From NCBI GenBank assembly GCA_036501515.1, contig DASYAD010000331.1:1-64000 (forward strand): a stretch of DNA of 64,000 bases, read 5' to 3'. The stretch comes from Trebonia sp036501515. Its GTDB lineage: Bacteria; Actinomycetota; Actinomycetes; Streptosporangiales; Streptosporangiaceae. Shown here in pieces: positions 7,285 to 15,658 of the stretch. Position 1 is the first letter of the stretch; each line of letters begins with the position of its first letter. A model generated the notes under the pieces. The model was not told the DNA's origin and searched no databases. It saw only the letters and a program-made list of their open reading frames with translations. Made by a program: the position numbers and the translations under genes.

Positions 7285-9477
7285 GTGAGCGTGCAGGAAA
7301 GGGAGCCGTCGCAAAATCAGCCTGCCGCGACTGGCAACGCAGCCGGAACGCCTGCGGCAGAAACCAGAGATCAGGCGAAGCAGGGCGCGGGCCAGAAGCC
7401 CGGCCGGGAACGCGGTTTCCGGCCTGACATCCAGGGGATGCGGGCACTGGCCGTGAGCATGGTGGTCATCTACCACGTGCGCCCGTCGCTGCTGCCTGGC
7501 GGCTTCGCCGGGGTCGACGTATTTTTCGTGATCTCCGGCTTCCTGATCACCGGCCACCTGCTGCGCGAGTACCAGAAGACGGGCCGTGTCGGCCTGGTCG
7601 GCTTCTGGGGACGGCGAGCCAAGCGGCTCATGCCGGCGGCGGCCCTGGTGCTGACCGTGACCTGGCTGGTTTCCCGGCTGGTACTGCCCGCCACGCAGCT
7701 GGCCGACACCGCGACCCAGATCAGGGCGAGCGCGCTCTACTACCAGAACTGGCAGCTGGCCTGGAACGCGGTCGACTACCTGCAAGCGACCAGCGCCGCT
7801 ACCCCGGTGCAGCACTTCTGGTCGCTGTCGGTGGAGGAGCAGTTCTACGTCGGCTGGCCGCTGCTGTTCCTCTTCGCGGCGGTCGCGGCGGGCACGTTCA
7901 GGCGGCGGGCTAAGCACGCGACGGAAACCGGCCAGGGGCGACGCGACCGCGGGCACCTGATCATCTTCGTGCTGGCGGCCGTGGTAGTGGCGGGCTCGCT
8001 CTGGTACTCGGTCTACTACACGCGGGTCAACCCGGCTGGCGCTTACTTCGTCACCACCACCCGGATCTGGGAACTCGGCATCGGCGGGCTGCTGGCGCTG
8101 CTGCCGGCGCGGGCGGGCCAGCGCCTCGGCCGCGTCGGCCTCTTCGGCTGGGCCGGCCTCTGCCTGGTCGTCGCGTCGGCCTTCGTGCTCAACGGCACTC
8201 AGCCCTTCCCCGGCATCCGCGCGCTGCTGCCCGTGGGCGGCGCCGCATTGCTGATCCTCGGCGGCTCGGCGGCGGGACGGCTCGGACCGAGCCGGCTGAC
8301 CTCGATCCGGCCACTGGTGTGGATCGGCGGCATCTCCTATTCGCTCTACCTGTGGCACTACCCGATCATCGTGCTGTGGACGGCCTGGCGGGGACACCCC
8401 ATCGGCGCGCGTTCGGCCGTGGTCGTGGTGGGGGCCGCCGTCCTCCTGTCGTGGTTTACCAAGGTCTGGGTCGAGGACCGGGTTCGCACCGCGAAGCTGC
8501 TGTCCGGGCACGACTGGCGGTCGGTTTCGATGGTGCTGGCCGCGGTCGTTCCCGTTCTCCTGGTGTCGGTCTACATCGCCGCGGAGCCCGCACCGTTCAA
8601 GGGAACGCTTCCGTCGGGCTATCCGGGCGCGGCGGCGCTCGCGGGCAAGGCCGTCGCCGCCCCCGACATGCCGGTGCTCCCGCCGCCAGACAGCATCAGC
8701 CAGTCGCTGTACCGGCGCGCGGGCTGCCTGGTTGACATTACGGTGAGCACGCCCAAGGAATGCGTGTTCGGTGACACCACCAACCCGGTGCTCACCGTCG
8801 CCCTAGTCGGCGACTCGGCGGCCGGCGAGTGGTTCGATGCCCTCGACGCGATTGCCGTGCAGCGGCACTGGAAGCTCGTGACCGAACTGCACTCCAGCTG
8901 CCCGTGGTCGGCGGCCACGATGCTCAACTCGAACGACGTCGGGACGTTCACCGCCTGCAACTCCTGGGGCGCGGCCGTCTTGCATGACCTCGTCACCACC
9001 ATTCGGCCTGACGTGGTGATCACCAGCGACTACCCGTCCATGGCCACGGTCGCTCATCCCGTCATCGGGTCAACCGCTGCCGTGTCAGACATCGGCGCCG
9101 GGATGGCCAGGTACTGGACTCAGCTGAAGAACGCGGGCATATCCGTCACCGCGATCAAAGAGTCACCCGACCTGGTCGAGGACGTGCCCACCTGCGTCGA
9201 GAAAAACCCCTCCGCCCTGGCCAAGTGCGACGTCCCCCGGTCCAAGGCGATCCGGGCAGACACTCCGATCACTGACGCGGCCAAGCTCATGCACGGCAAG
9301 GTCGCGGTGGTGGACGCCAACTCGCTCATCTGCGGGCCCCAGGAGTGCACCCCCGTCGTCGGCAACGTGCTCGTCTACTCGGACCGGCATCACCTGACGT
9401 GGTATTACTCCAAGTCGACGGCGCCGTTCCTTGAACCGCTCCTTGCGGCCGCGAACCCCGGCCTGGGAAAGGGCTGA
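7285..9477 (+). CDS. OafA/YrhL-type membrane O-acyltransferase with SGNH domain
   Basis: The 730-residue product has a 45-residue polar N-terminus and then an acyltransferase-3 domain of about ten membrane segments. Visible motifs are the family-typical RPDIQGMRALAV with VVIYH, GVDVFFVISGFLIT, FWGRRAKRLMPA and FWSLSVEEQFYVGWPLL. After residue 430 comes an extracytoplasmic SGNH hydrolase-like domain with VALVGDSAAGEW (block I Ser) and DRHHLTWYY (Asp/His block V). Such fusions move acyl groups across the membrane onto glycans or peptidoglycan; the acceptor is not known. GTG 7285 is the first start in frame. The gene stands alone between the decaying locus and pckG. Confidence 0.88.
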   Translation: MSVQEREPSQNQPAATGNAAGTPAAETRDQAKQGAGQKPGRERGFRPDIQGMRALAVSMVVIYHVRPSLLPGGFAGVDVFFVISGFLITGHLLREYQKTGRVGLVGFWGRRAKRLMPAAALVLTVTWLVSRLVLPATQLADTATQIRASALYYQNWQLAWNAVDYLQATSAATPVQHFWSLSVEEQFYVGWPLLFLFAAVAAGTFRRRAKHATETGQGRRDRGHLIIFVLAAVVVAGSLWYSVYYTRVNPAGAYFVTTTRIWELGIGGLLALLPARAGQRLGRVGLFGWAGLCLVVASAFVLNGTQPFPGIRALLPVGGAALLILGGSAAGRLGPSRLTSIRPLVWIGGISYSLYLWHYPIIVLWTAWRGHPIGARSAVVVVGAAVLLSWFTKVWVEDRVRTAKLLSGHDWRSVSMVLAAVVPVLLVSVYIAAEPAPFKGTLPSGYPGAAALAGKAVAAPDMPVLPPPDSISQSLYRRAGCLVDITVSTPKECVFGDTTNPVLTVALVGDSAAGEWFDALDAIAVQRHWKLVTELHSSCPWSAATMLNSNDVGTFTACNSWGAAVLHDLVTTIRPDVVITSDYPSMATVAHPVIGSTAAVSDIGAGMARYWTQLKNAGISVTAIKESPDLVEDVPTCVEKNPSALAKCDVPRSKAIRADTPITDAAKLMHGKVAVVDANSLICGPQECTPVVGNVLVYSDRHHLTWYYSKSTAPFLEPLLAAANPGLGKG

Positions 9478-9582
9478 GCCGGCTCGACCGGCTAGGCCGT
9501 GGACCCTTGCCGGGCACGGTTGAGCCGGCTCGACCGTCTTCGCCGTGAACCCCCGCCCGGCACGGCTGAGCCGTCTCGACTT
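9475..9582. repeat. 46-bp tandem repeat downstream of the acyltransferase
   Basis: The motif TGAGCCGGCTCGACCG starts at 9475 and 9521, and a variant (TGAGCCGTCTCGAC) at 9567. That gives an exact 46-bp period over about 2.3 copies. The first copy overlaps the acyltransferase stop codon. Each copy contains the 10-bp palindrome GAGCCGGCTC or a near match, so transcripts could fold into several small hairpins here. A terminator role is possible but there is no T run. Confidence 0.6.
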
Positions 9583-9855
9583 TGTGAATTGACGCACGAG
9601 CAGTTTCCGTTGGCATCGTCAATGTCACGGAAATCACGTAGTGCCAGGTCACGCCCGTTGGCCTAGACCAAAGCAGGGATAGCCCGCCCTCACCTTGGCG
9701 GACTCCTGGCGGGCATGTCACGAATACGTTCTGTTACGAACAGTGCTAAGAGCGTGATAGATCCCTCACTGCAAGAGCGGCGGTTCTCCTGTCAAGATGA
9801 ATAAATCGCCAACTTCTCAAGCCCGGGGGCTTGACGAACCGGAAGGACCAAGTAC
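9583..9855. promoter_or_regulatory. pckG: pckG upstream region with a small dyad
   Basis: The 270 bp before pckG are less GC-rich than the flanks. A perfect dyad CTGTT-acg-AACAG (9731-9743) lies about 110 bp before the start and could bind a dimeric regulator. GGAAGGA near 9840 is the ribosome site for the GTG at 9856. I could not assign a -35/-10 pair with confidence. Confidence 0.35.
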
Positions 9856-11700
9856 GTGGTCGATGCTGACGCCATCCTGGAAGCCGCCAACCTGAAGAAC
9901 GACCATGTACGTGAGTACGTTCGGTACTGGGCCGGAATCACTGGCGCGGACAACATCGAGGTCGTGAGTGCCGATGACGACGCCCGGCTGATCCAGGAGG
10001 CCTTGGCGGCGGGCGAGATCCAGCCGGCAGGTGACGGCCTCTACTACTCACGCAGCTACTACAAGGACACCGCGCGCTCCGAGGAGCGCACGATCGTCGC
10101 CACGAGCAACCCGTCCGACAAGGGCATCTACAACAACTGGTACCCCGCCGACGAGATGAAGGCCAAGCTCACCGGGCTGATGACCGGGGCCTCGGCAGGC
10201 AAGACGATGTACGTGATCCCGTACCTCATGTCGCCGCCTGGGTCACCGGTCGAGAAGTACGCGGCCGGCGTCCAGCTGACCGACAACCGGGCCGTCGTGC
10301 TGCACATCAACCGGATGGCCAGGGTCGGGGCCGAGTTCATCAACAACCTGGCCGACCCGGACAGCTTCGTCCGCGCCGTGCACGTGACCGGCGACCTGGA
10401 AAACCTTGGCCAGGGCACCCCGGAAGACAAGCGGTACTTCGTGACCGTGGCCGACGAGCGGACCATCCTGCACTTCGGGTCCTCCTACGGCGGCAACGCG
10501 CTGCTCGGCAAGATCGCGCACGGGCTGCGCCAGGCCTCCTACGACGGCTGGGCGTCCAAGAAGTTCCTGGCCGAGCAGTTCATGCTGCTCGGCATCACCG
10601 ACAAGGTGACGGGCAAGAAGTGGCACATCGCGGGCGGCTTCCCGAGCGCCTCAGGCAAGACCAACCTCGCGATGACGCTGTCCCCCGACGCGCTCGGCGA
10701 CCGCTACTACGTCGACTTCTACGGCGACGACATCGCCTGGATGTGGGTCGGCGAGGACGGCCGCCTGTACGGCATGAACCCCGAGTTCGGCGTGTTCGGC
10801 GTGGCCAAGGACACCAACGAGAAGACCAACCCGACCGCGATCGACGCCATCGCACCGGGCACCAAGTCGATCTTCACCAACATCGCCTACAACGAGAAGA
10901 CCCAGGAGGTCTGGTTCGAAGGGCGCACCGTCGACCCGCCGGCCGACCTCGACGGCTGGCTCGACTGGAAGGGCAACAGGATCGCCGACCGCTCCCCCGC
11001 GGAGCAGGGCGACCCCTGGGCCCACCCGAACAGCCGGTTCACCACCACGCTGGCCAACGTGCCCAACATCGCGGCCGACTACGACAACCCGGTCGGCGTG
11101 CCGATCGACGGCATCATCTTCGGCGGCAGGACCCGGGACCGCGAGCCGCTGATCCGGGCGATCACCGACGTCGCCGAGGGCGTCTACGACGGCCTCACCC
11201 TGGGGGCCGAGGCGACGTTCGCCGCCGACGGCCTCGACGGGCAGCTCCGTTACGACCTGATGTCCATGCGCCCGTTCATGTCCTACCCGGAGGGCCCGTA
11301 CGCCGCCCACTGGCTGAACATCATCGGCGCTTGCACTGACAAGCCCATCTTCGCCCACGTCAACTGGTTCCAGAAGGACGCAGAAGACGGCCACTTCCTC
11401 TGGCCCGGCTACCGCGACAACCTGCGCGCCCTGCTGTGGCTGATGCAGCTGCGCGACGGCGAGGTGTCCGGAGTGCAGACTCCGGTCGGCATCCTGCCGA
11501 CTGAGGAGGAGCTCAACACCGTCGGCCTCGAGATCGAGCCGGCCGACCTCGACCAGCTGCTCAGCATCGACACCGACCGCTGGGAGCAGGAGATGGGCTT
11601 CCGCCAGGCCCACCTGGAGCAGTTCGCCGGCTTGCCCGAGGAGATCTGGACGGCTCACCGCCGGGTCGCCGAAGCGCTCCACGAGCTGAACGGCGAGTAG
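9856..11700 (+). CDS. pckG: Phosphoenolpyruvate carboxykinase (GTP)
   Basis: The 614-residue protein has the GTP-class PEPCK landmarks: the oxaloacetate/PEP-binding N-domain, GKKWHIAGGFPSASGKTNLA as kinase P-loop (about residues 253-272), DDIAWMWVGEDG for metal binding, IIFGGRTRDREPLI, the mobile-lid region around SMRPFMSYPEGPYAAHW, and HVNWFQKDAEDGHFLWPGY for guanine contacts. It interconverts oxaloacetate and PEP in gluconeogenesis. The usual P-loop is FPSACGKTN; here the reactive Cys is Ser266 (codon TCA at 10651). A strong terminator follows. Ribosome site GGAAGGA precedes the GTG start. The gene is monocistronic. Confidence 0.95.
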   Translation: MVDADAILEAANLKNDHVREYVRYWAGITGADNIEVVSADDDARLIQEALAAGEIQPAGDGLYYSRSYYKDTARSEERTIVATSNPSDKGIYNNWYPADEMKAKLTGLMTGASAGKTMYVIPYLMSPPGSPVEKYAAGVQLTDNRAVVLHINRMARVGAEFINNLADPDSFVRAVHVTGDLENLGQGTPEDKRYFVTVADERTILHFGSSYGGNALLGKIAHGLRQASYDGWASKKFLAEQFMLLGITDKVTGKKWHIAGGFPSASGKTNLAMTLSPDALGDRYYVDFYGDDIAWMWVGEDGRLYGMNPEFGVFGVAKDTNEKTNPTAIDAIAPGTKSIFTNIAYNEKTQEVWFEGRTVDPPADLDGWLDWKGNRIADRSPAEQGDPWAHPNSRFTTTLANVPNIAADYDNPVGVPIDGIIFGGRTRDREPLIRAITDVAEGVYDGLTLGAEATFAADGLDGQLRYDLMSMRPFMSYPEGPYAAHWLNIIGACTDKPIFAHVNWFQKDAEDGHFLWPGYRDNLRALLWLMQLRDGEVSGVQTPVGILPTEEELNTVGLEIEPADLDQLLSIDTDRWEQEMGFRQAHLEQFAGLPEEIWTAHRRVAEALHELNGE

Positions 11701-11732
11701 CAAGAAGCAACAAGAGGCACCCAGGGCAGGTA

Positions 11733-11773
11733 ACCGCGGGGCTGGTGCGAGAGCACCAGCTCCGCGGTCTTTT
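11733..11773 (+). terminator. Rho-independent terminator of pckG
   Basis: ACCGCGGGGCTGGTG and CACCAGCTCCGCGGT form a 15-bp hairpin with one G-T position, a 6-nt loop (cgagag) and a following TCTTTT. It lies 33 bp after the pckG stop. Confidence 0.9.
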
Positions 11774-12625
11774 GAGCCAGAGTTTCGGCTGCGGCTAATG
11801 TGACTGGTCAGGTCATTGTGCTGGAAACTTTTATCTAAGTGGAAACTCCTATGTACCAGAGCACGAAAAGTCTCCAAGATCTTCGGCTCTGCCTGCAGTG
11901 ATGTCGGTTATGCGGCCCGAGGCGAGACTGCCGGCGAGGGAAGGGGTTGCCGGGGCGAGAAGCGCCGGTGGGGCGAAGCTGGCCTTGGGCGAGGGAGACC
12001 CATGCGGTGAGGCCGGCCAGCGGGGGTGAGACGCACGGTGCGGCGAAACGGGCCACTGAGGCTGGCGGTGCGGCGGGCCGTGGGACAAACTGCCGTCAAG
12101 GCATGGGTTGCCGGGGAGAGTGGTCAAGGGGGGTGAGCGGCCAAAGAGGGTGAGGCGCCGACGGGAGGCCGGCCAGGCGGCGTGAGCGGCCGACAGGGAG
12201 AAACCCGAGCGGGGTGAGAGGCCAGCGGGGTGAGAGGCCAGCGGGGAGAGCGGCCAGCGGGGAGAGCGGCCAGCGAGGAGAGCGGCCAGCGAGGAGAGCG
12301 GCCAGCGAGGGCCAGCGGGGAGAGGCGGGCTGGTGAGGCAGGTGAGCGGCGAAGGAAGATAGCCGGCCAAGGAGGTATGTAGCTCGGCCGACGCCAGTGG
12401 GATGCCGGCGAGGGTGGCGATTCCAGGTATGGCTGACGCTGACGGTTCTGGTGGTTCTGGTAGCGCCGACAGCTCTGGTGGCTCTGATGGCGACGGCCGT
12501 TCTGGTGGCGACGGCGGTTCTGGTGGGCCTGTGGCTTAGTGGCGGCCGGCCAGGGCGCGGGGTCAGCGGGTGGGGATGCTTGGCGGCGGGGCTGGGAGGG
12601 CGGCCGGGCTAGGAGGGCGGCCGGG
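11774..12625. other. Long repeat-rich gap without a credible gene
   Basis: About 850 bp between the pckG terminator and the LacI-type gene. From about 11930 to 12370 the plus strand is purine-rich and made of degenerate GGCCAGCGGGGAGAG-like units. From 12430 to 12535 it becomes a degenerate GGTTCTGGTGGC repeat, and 12590-12635 repeats AGGGCGGCCGGGCTAGG. Frames across the region encode only low-complexity strings. One 45-codon Gly/Ser/Asp-rich frame (12402-12539) is typical of such repeats. I see no convincing coding sequence. Confidence 0.6.
12205..12325. repeat. Tandem array of about seven 16-bp units
   Basis: Units of GCCAGCGGGGAGAGCG begin at 12221, 12237, 12253, 12269 and 12285, with partial or variant units before and after (12205-12220 and 12301-12325). 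Variation is limited to GGGTGAG, GGGGAGAG and GAGGAGAG, so expansion looks recent. There are no unique spacers, so it is not a CRISPR array. Confidence 0.85.
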
Positions 12626-13672
12626 CTAGGAGGGGGGCGGCGCTACTGATTCTCGGGTGACCAGGGTGGGGGTTAGTACCCGGCGGTCGCCGAGGCGGTG
12701 GCCGCTGGTGATCTGGGCGAGCAGCAGGTCGATGCTGGCCGCGGCCACGGCGTCGAAGTCGGGGCGGACGGTGGTCAGCGGCGGGATGTAGTAGGCGGCC
12801 TCAGGCACGTCGTCGAAGCCGATCACGCTGACATCCGCGGGAACCCGGCGCCCGCGCTCGTTCAGCGCCCGGAGGATGCCGAGGGCCAGGTGGTCGTTGG
12901 CTGCGAAAACCGCCGTCACGTCGTTCATCCGGGCCAGGATCTGGCCGTTCCTGTAGCCCGACGCGGCCAGCCAGTCGGCCGACATCAGCGGCGGGATCTC
13001 CGCGCCCGCCTCGGTGAGCGCGCGCCGCCAGCCGGCCACCCGGCCGCGGGCATCGAACCAGTCATCGGGACCTGATACATGCCAGACGGTGGCGTGCCCG
13101 GCATCGAGCAGGTGCCGCGTCGCGGCGTAGGCGCCCGCTTCCTGGTCCACGGTGACCAGCTCGGTCGGGCGCCCCGGGTCGCCGTCGATCGTGACAAGCG
13201 GTATGTCCTCGGGAAGATCGTCAAGCGCGTCGTTGGCCGACTCCACCGGGGCGATCACCACCAGCCCGGCGACCCGCTGGTCGAGATGGCGGCCGATGGC
13301 GTCGGCGATCGGCTGCCTGTCCAGCGTGCGGACGCTCTCCACGTTGACGGTGAAGCCGCGCTTGACCGCCTCCTCCGCGAGGGAACTGAGGGTCGCGGCC
13401 GGCCCGAACAGCGTCGAGGAACGTGATACCACCCCGATGACCTGGGATGTCCCGGTCACCAGGAGGCGAGCCGCCTTGTTCGGCCGGTAGCCGAGCTCGT
13501 TGATGGCCGCCTGCACCCTGAGCCTGGTCTGCTCGCGCACGTTGGGGTGGTCGTTCAGCACCCGGGAAACGGTCTGGTGAGATACGCCCGCCAACTTGGC
13601 GACGTCGGTCATCGCCGGTTCTCTGACGGGTCTGACCACGTAGTTCCCCAATTGATTGCCGAGTTGTTCCAT
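12626..13672 (-). CDS. LacI-family repressor, probable arabinose regulator
   Basis: The protein has a LacI helix-turn-helix near its N-terminus (MTDVAKLAGVSHQTVSRVLN, about residues 21-40), the hinge region RPNKAARLLVTG, and a periplasmic-binding-protein-like effector domain with FAANDHLALGILRAL and VSVIGFDDVPEAAYY. It is transcribed divergently from araBDA, and two near-palindromic sites with a central CG lie in the shared promoter region. It most likely represses the arabinose genes and itself until sugar binds. The ATG at 13672 is used; a GTG at 13639 behind GGGGAA, or the ATG at 13612 that begins the conserved HTH, are alternatives. Confidence 0.88.
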   Translation of the reverse strand: MEQLGNQLGNYVVRPVREPAMTDVAKLAGVSHQTVSRVLNDHPNVREQTRLRVQAAINELGYRPNKAARLLVTGTSQVIGVVSRSSTLFGPAATLSSLAEEAVKRGFTVNVESVRTLDRQPIADAIGRHLDQRVAGLVVIAPVESANDALDDLPEDIPLVTIDGDPGRPTELVTVDQEAGAYAATRHLLDAGHATVWHVSGPDDWFDARGRVAGWRRALTEAGAEIPPLMSADWLAASGYRNGQILARMNDVTAVFAANDHLALGILRALNERGRRVPADVSVIGFDDVPEAAYYIPPLTTVRPDFDAVAAASIDLLLAQITSGHRLGDRRVLTPTLVTRESVAPPPS

Positions 13673-13759
13673 CTCGCTGCGTCAATACTCTATCGCCAGG
13701 CACCGGTCCGTGTCCGGGTCGCCGCCGACGGTCCGCCAGCGCTCGATCCCAGCCTAGAT

Positions 13760-13773
13760 TGTGAACGTTAACA
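13760..13773. promoter_or_regulatory. LacI-type operator 1
   Basis: TGTGAAC|GTTAACA is a near-perfect palindrome around a central CG, the form bound by LacI-family repressors. It lies 88 bp upstream of the repressor start and resembles operator 2 on the other side of the divergent region (right half-sites identical). Confidence 0.65.
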
Positions 13774-13907
13774 GATTCACTTGTCAACGCGTCAGCACTC
13801 CCAACTCCTCACTTTCCGGTAAAGACAAAGCTCAGCACAGCACGGCAGCCAGCGCAGATCGGCCGCCCCGCCGCCCGGGCGGCGGGTAACCAGATGACGT
13901 CGAGGTA

Positions 13908-13936
13908 TTGACACCTCAGATTGAGCACGTTAACAA
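13908..13936 (+). promoter_or_regulatory. araB promoter overlapped by operator 2
   Basis: TTGACA (13908-13913) and TAACAA (13931-13936) are separated by 17 bp and fit a primary sigma-factor promoter. The site TGAGCAC|GTTAACA (13922-13935) shares its right half-site GTTAACA with operator 1 and covers the spacer and -10 element. A repressor bound there would block RNA polymerase directly. Confidence 0.65.
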
Positions 13937-13984
13937 TCTGAGCCAACGGACAATTTGCACCACCTCGGCGTCAAGGGAGACGAC

Positions 13985-15658
13985 GTGAGCGCGGATCAGC
14001 TAGTCGTGGGCGTGGACTTCGGCACGCTCTCGGCGCGGGCCGTGGTCGTACGGGCCAGCGACGGCGCCGAACTTGGCACCGGGCTCGGCGAGTACGCGCA
14101 CGGCTCGATTGAGCGGACGCTGCCCTCCACAGGACAGCCGCTGCCGCCCGACTGGGCGCTGCAGGACCCGGCCGACTGGCGCACCGCCATGGGGACCGCG
14201 GTCCGCGAGGCGCTGCGCGACGCAGGCGCGGACCCGTCGGCGGTGGCCGGCATCGGCACCGACTTCACCGCCTGCACGGTGCTGCCGGTGCTGCGGGACG
14301 GAACGCCGCTCTGCGAAGTGCCCGGGCTGCGCGACCGTCCGCACGCCTGGCCCAAGCTCTGGAAGCACCACGCGGGACAGCCGCAGGCCGACCGGATCAA
14401 CGAGCTTGCCCACGCACGCCGGGAGGAGTGGATCGGCCGGTACGGCGGCCGGATCTCGTCGGAGTGGCAGTTCGCCAAGGCCCTGCAGCTCCTCGAAGAG
14501 GACCCGGAGACTTACCACCGGACGGAGCGCTGGATCGAGGCGGCCGACTGGATCATCTGGCAGCTGTGCGGCGCCGAGACCCGCAACGCCTGCACCGCCG
14601 GCTACAAGGGGATCTACCAAGACGGCCGTTACCCGTCCGAGGACTACCTCAAGGCGCTCAACCCCGAGTTCGGCGACTTCGCGCAGACCCGGCTGGCCGG
14701 CCTGCCGCTGTCGCCCCTCGGCGGCAAGGCCGGCACGCTGACCGCCGCCGGGGCCAGGCTCACCGGGCTGCCCGAGGGCATCGCGGTCGCTGTCGGCAAC
14801 GTCGACGCCCACGTCACCGCGCCCGCCGCCCGGGCCATCGCACCCGGTCAGCTGCTGGCGATTATGGGCACCTCAACCTGCCACGTGATGAACGGCGACG
14901 AGCTGGCCGACGTGCCCGGCATCTGCGGCGTGGTGGACGGCGGGATCATCGAAGGGAAGTTCGGCTACGAAGCCGGGCAGAGCGCCGTCGGCGACATCTT
15001 CGCCTGGTGGACGGGCCTCGGCGTGCCGGAAAGCTACCTCGAGGACGCGGCCGAGCGCGGCCTGAGCCTGCACGAGTACCTGTCGAGCAGGTGCGAGGGC
15101 CAGCCCGTCGGCGCGCACGGCCTGATCGCACTCGACTGGATGGGCGGCAACCGGTCCATCCTCGTCGACCATCACCTGTCCGGTGTCATCGTCGGCCTCA
15201 CGCTGGCCAGCACGCCGGAGGAGGTGTACCTGGCGCTGCTCGAGGCCACCGCCTACGGGACGCGGATGATCGTCGAGGCGTTCCACGGCGCGGGGGTGCC
15301 GGTCACCGAGTTCATCGTGGCAGGCGGGCTCAAGCGCAACCGGCTGCTGATGCAGGTCTACGCGGACGTGCTGCGCCGGCCGGTTTCTGTGGCGGCCTCA
15401 GACCAGGCCCCGGCCGTCGGGTCGGCCATCCACGCCGCCGTCGCAGCCGGGCTGCACGCCGACGTGGCCGCCGCGTCGGCGGTGATGGGCCGGGTCGAGC
15501 AGGCGGCCTACGAGCCCGACGCCGCGCGGGCCGACGTCTACGACGAGCTGTTCGCCGAGTACCGCACCCTGCACGACTACTTCTCGGGACGGCCGGAACT
15601 GGCGGGCAACGACGTGCTGCACCGGCTGCGGAACAGAAGGAACGGAGTGACCGCCTGA
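13985..15658 (+). CDS. araB: L-ribulokinase
   Basis: The 557-residue FGGY-family kinase carries the N-terminal phosphate loop VVGVDFGTLSARAVVV, the TDFTACTVLPV segment, the ribulokinase-type AGYKGIYQDG stretch, GNVDAHVTAPAA, LLAIMGTSTCHVM and the C-terminal adenosine motif FIVAGGLKRNRLLMQVYADV. It phosphorylates L-ribulose to L-ribulose 5-phosphate. GTG 13985 is chosen because GGGAGA lies about 10 nt upstream; a TTG 30 bp earlier would lack this spacing. It starts the araBDA operon, and its TGA overlaps the ATG of araD by one base. Confidence 0.95.
   Translation: MSADQLVVGVDFGTLSARAVVVRASDGAELGTGLGEYAHGSIERTLPSTGQPLPPDWALQDPADWRTAMGTAVREALRDAGADPSAVAGIGTDFTACTVLPVLRDGTPLCEVPGLRDRPHAWPKLWKHHAGQPQADRINELAHARREEWIGRYGGRISSEWQFAKALQLLEEDPETYHRTERWIEAADWIIWQLCGAETRNACTAGYKGIYQDGRYPSEDYLKALNPEFGDFAQTRLAGLPLSPLGGKAGTLTAAGARLTGLPEGIAVAVGNVDAHVTAPAARAIAPGQLLAIMGTSTCHVMNGDELADVPGICGVVDGGIIEGKFGYEAGQSAVGDIFAWWTGLGVPESYLEDAAERGLSLHEYLSSRCEGQPVGAHGLIALDWMGGNRSILVDHHLSGVIVGLTLASTPEEVYLALLEATAYGTRMIVEAFHGAGVPVTEFIVAGGLKRNRLLMQVYADVLRRPVSVAASDQAPAVGSAIHAAVAAGLHADVAAASAVMGRVEQAAYEPDAARADVYDELFAEYRTLHDYFSGRPELAGNDVLHRLRNRRNGVTA

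Noticed and set aside
6970..8511. A 513-codon minus-strand frame
   Set aside because: It is antisense to the OafA-like gene and has a composition typical of shadow frames.
12205..12325. A CRISPR-like array
   Set aside because: The 16-bp units are directly adjacent with no spacers, and no cas genes are seen.
11849..12370. A 173-codon minus-strand frame
   Set aside because: It is built from repeats of the 16-bp array and encodes a Pro/Ser/Leu string.
12397..12612. A hydrophobic 71-codon plus-strand frame
   Set aside because: The Val/Leu/Ala string comes from the TTCTGGTGG repeat read in one frame; there is no sequence outside the repeat.
14428..15657. Long in-frame extension upstream of araD
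   Set aside because: It overlaps araB in another frame; only the part from 15658 has the aldolase fold.
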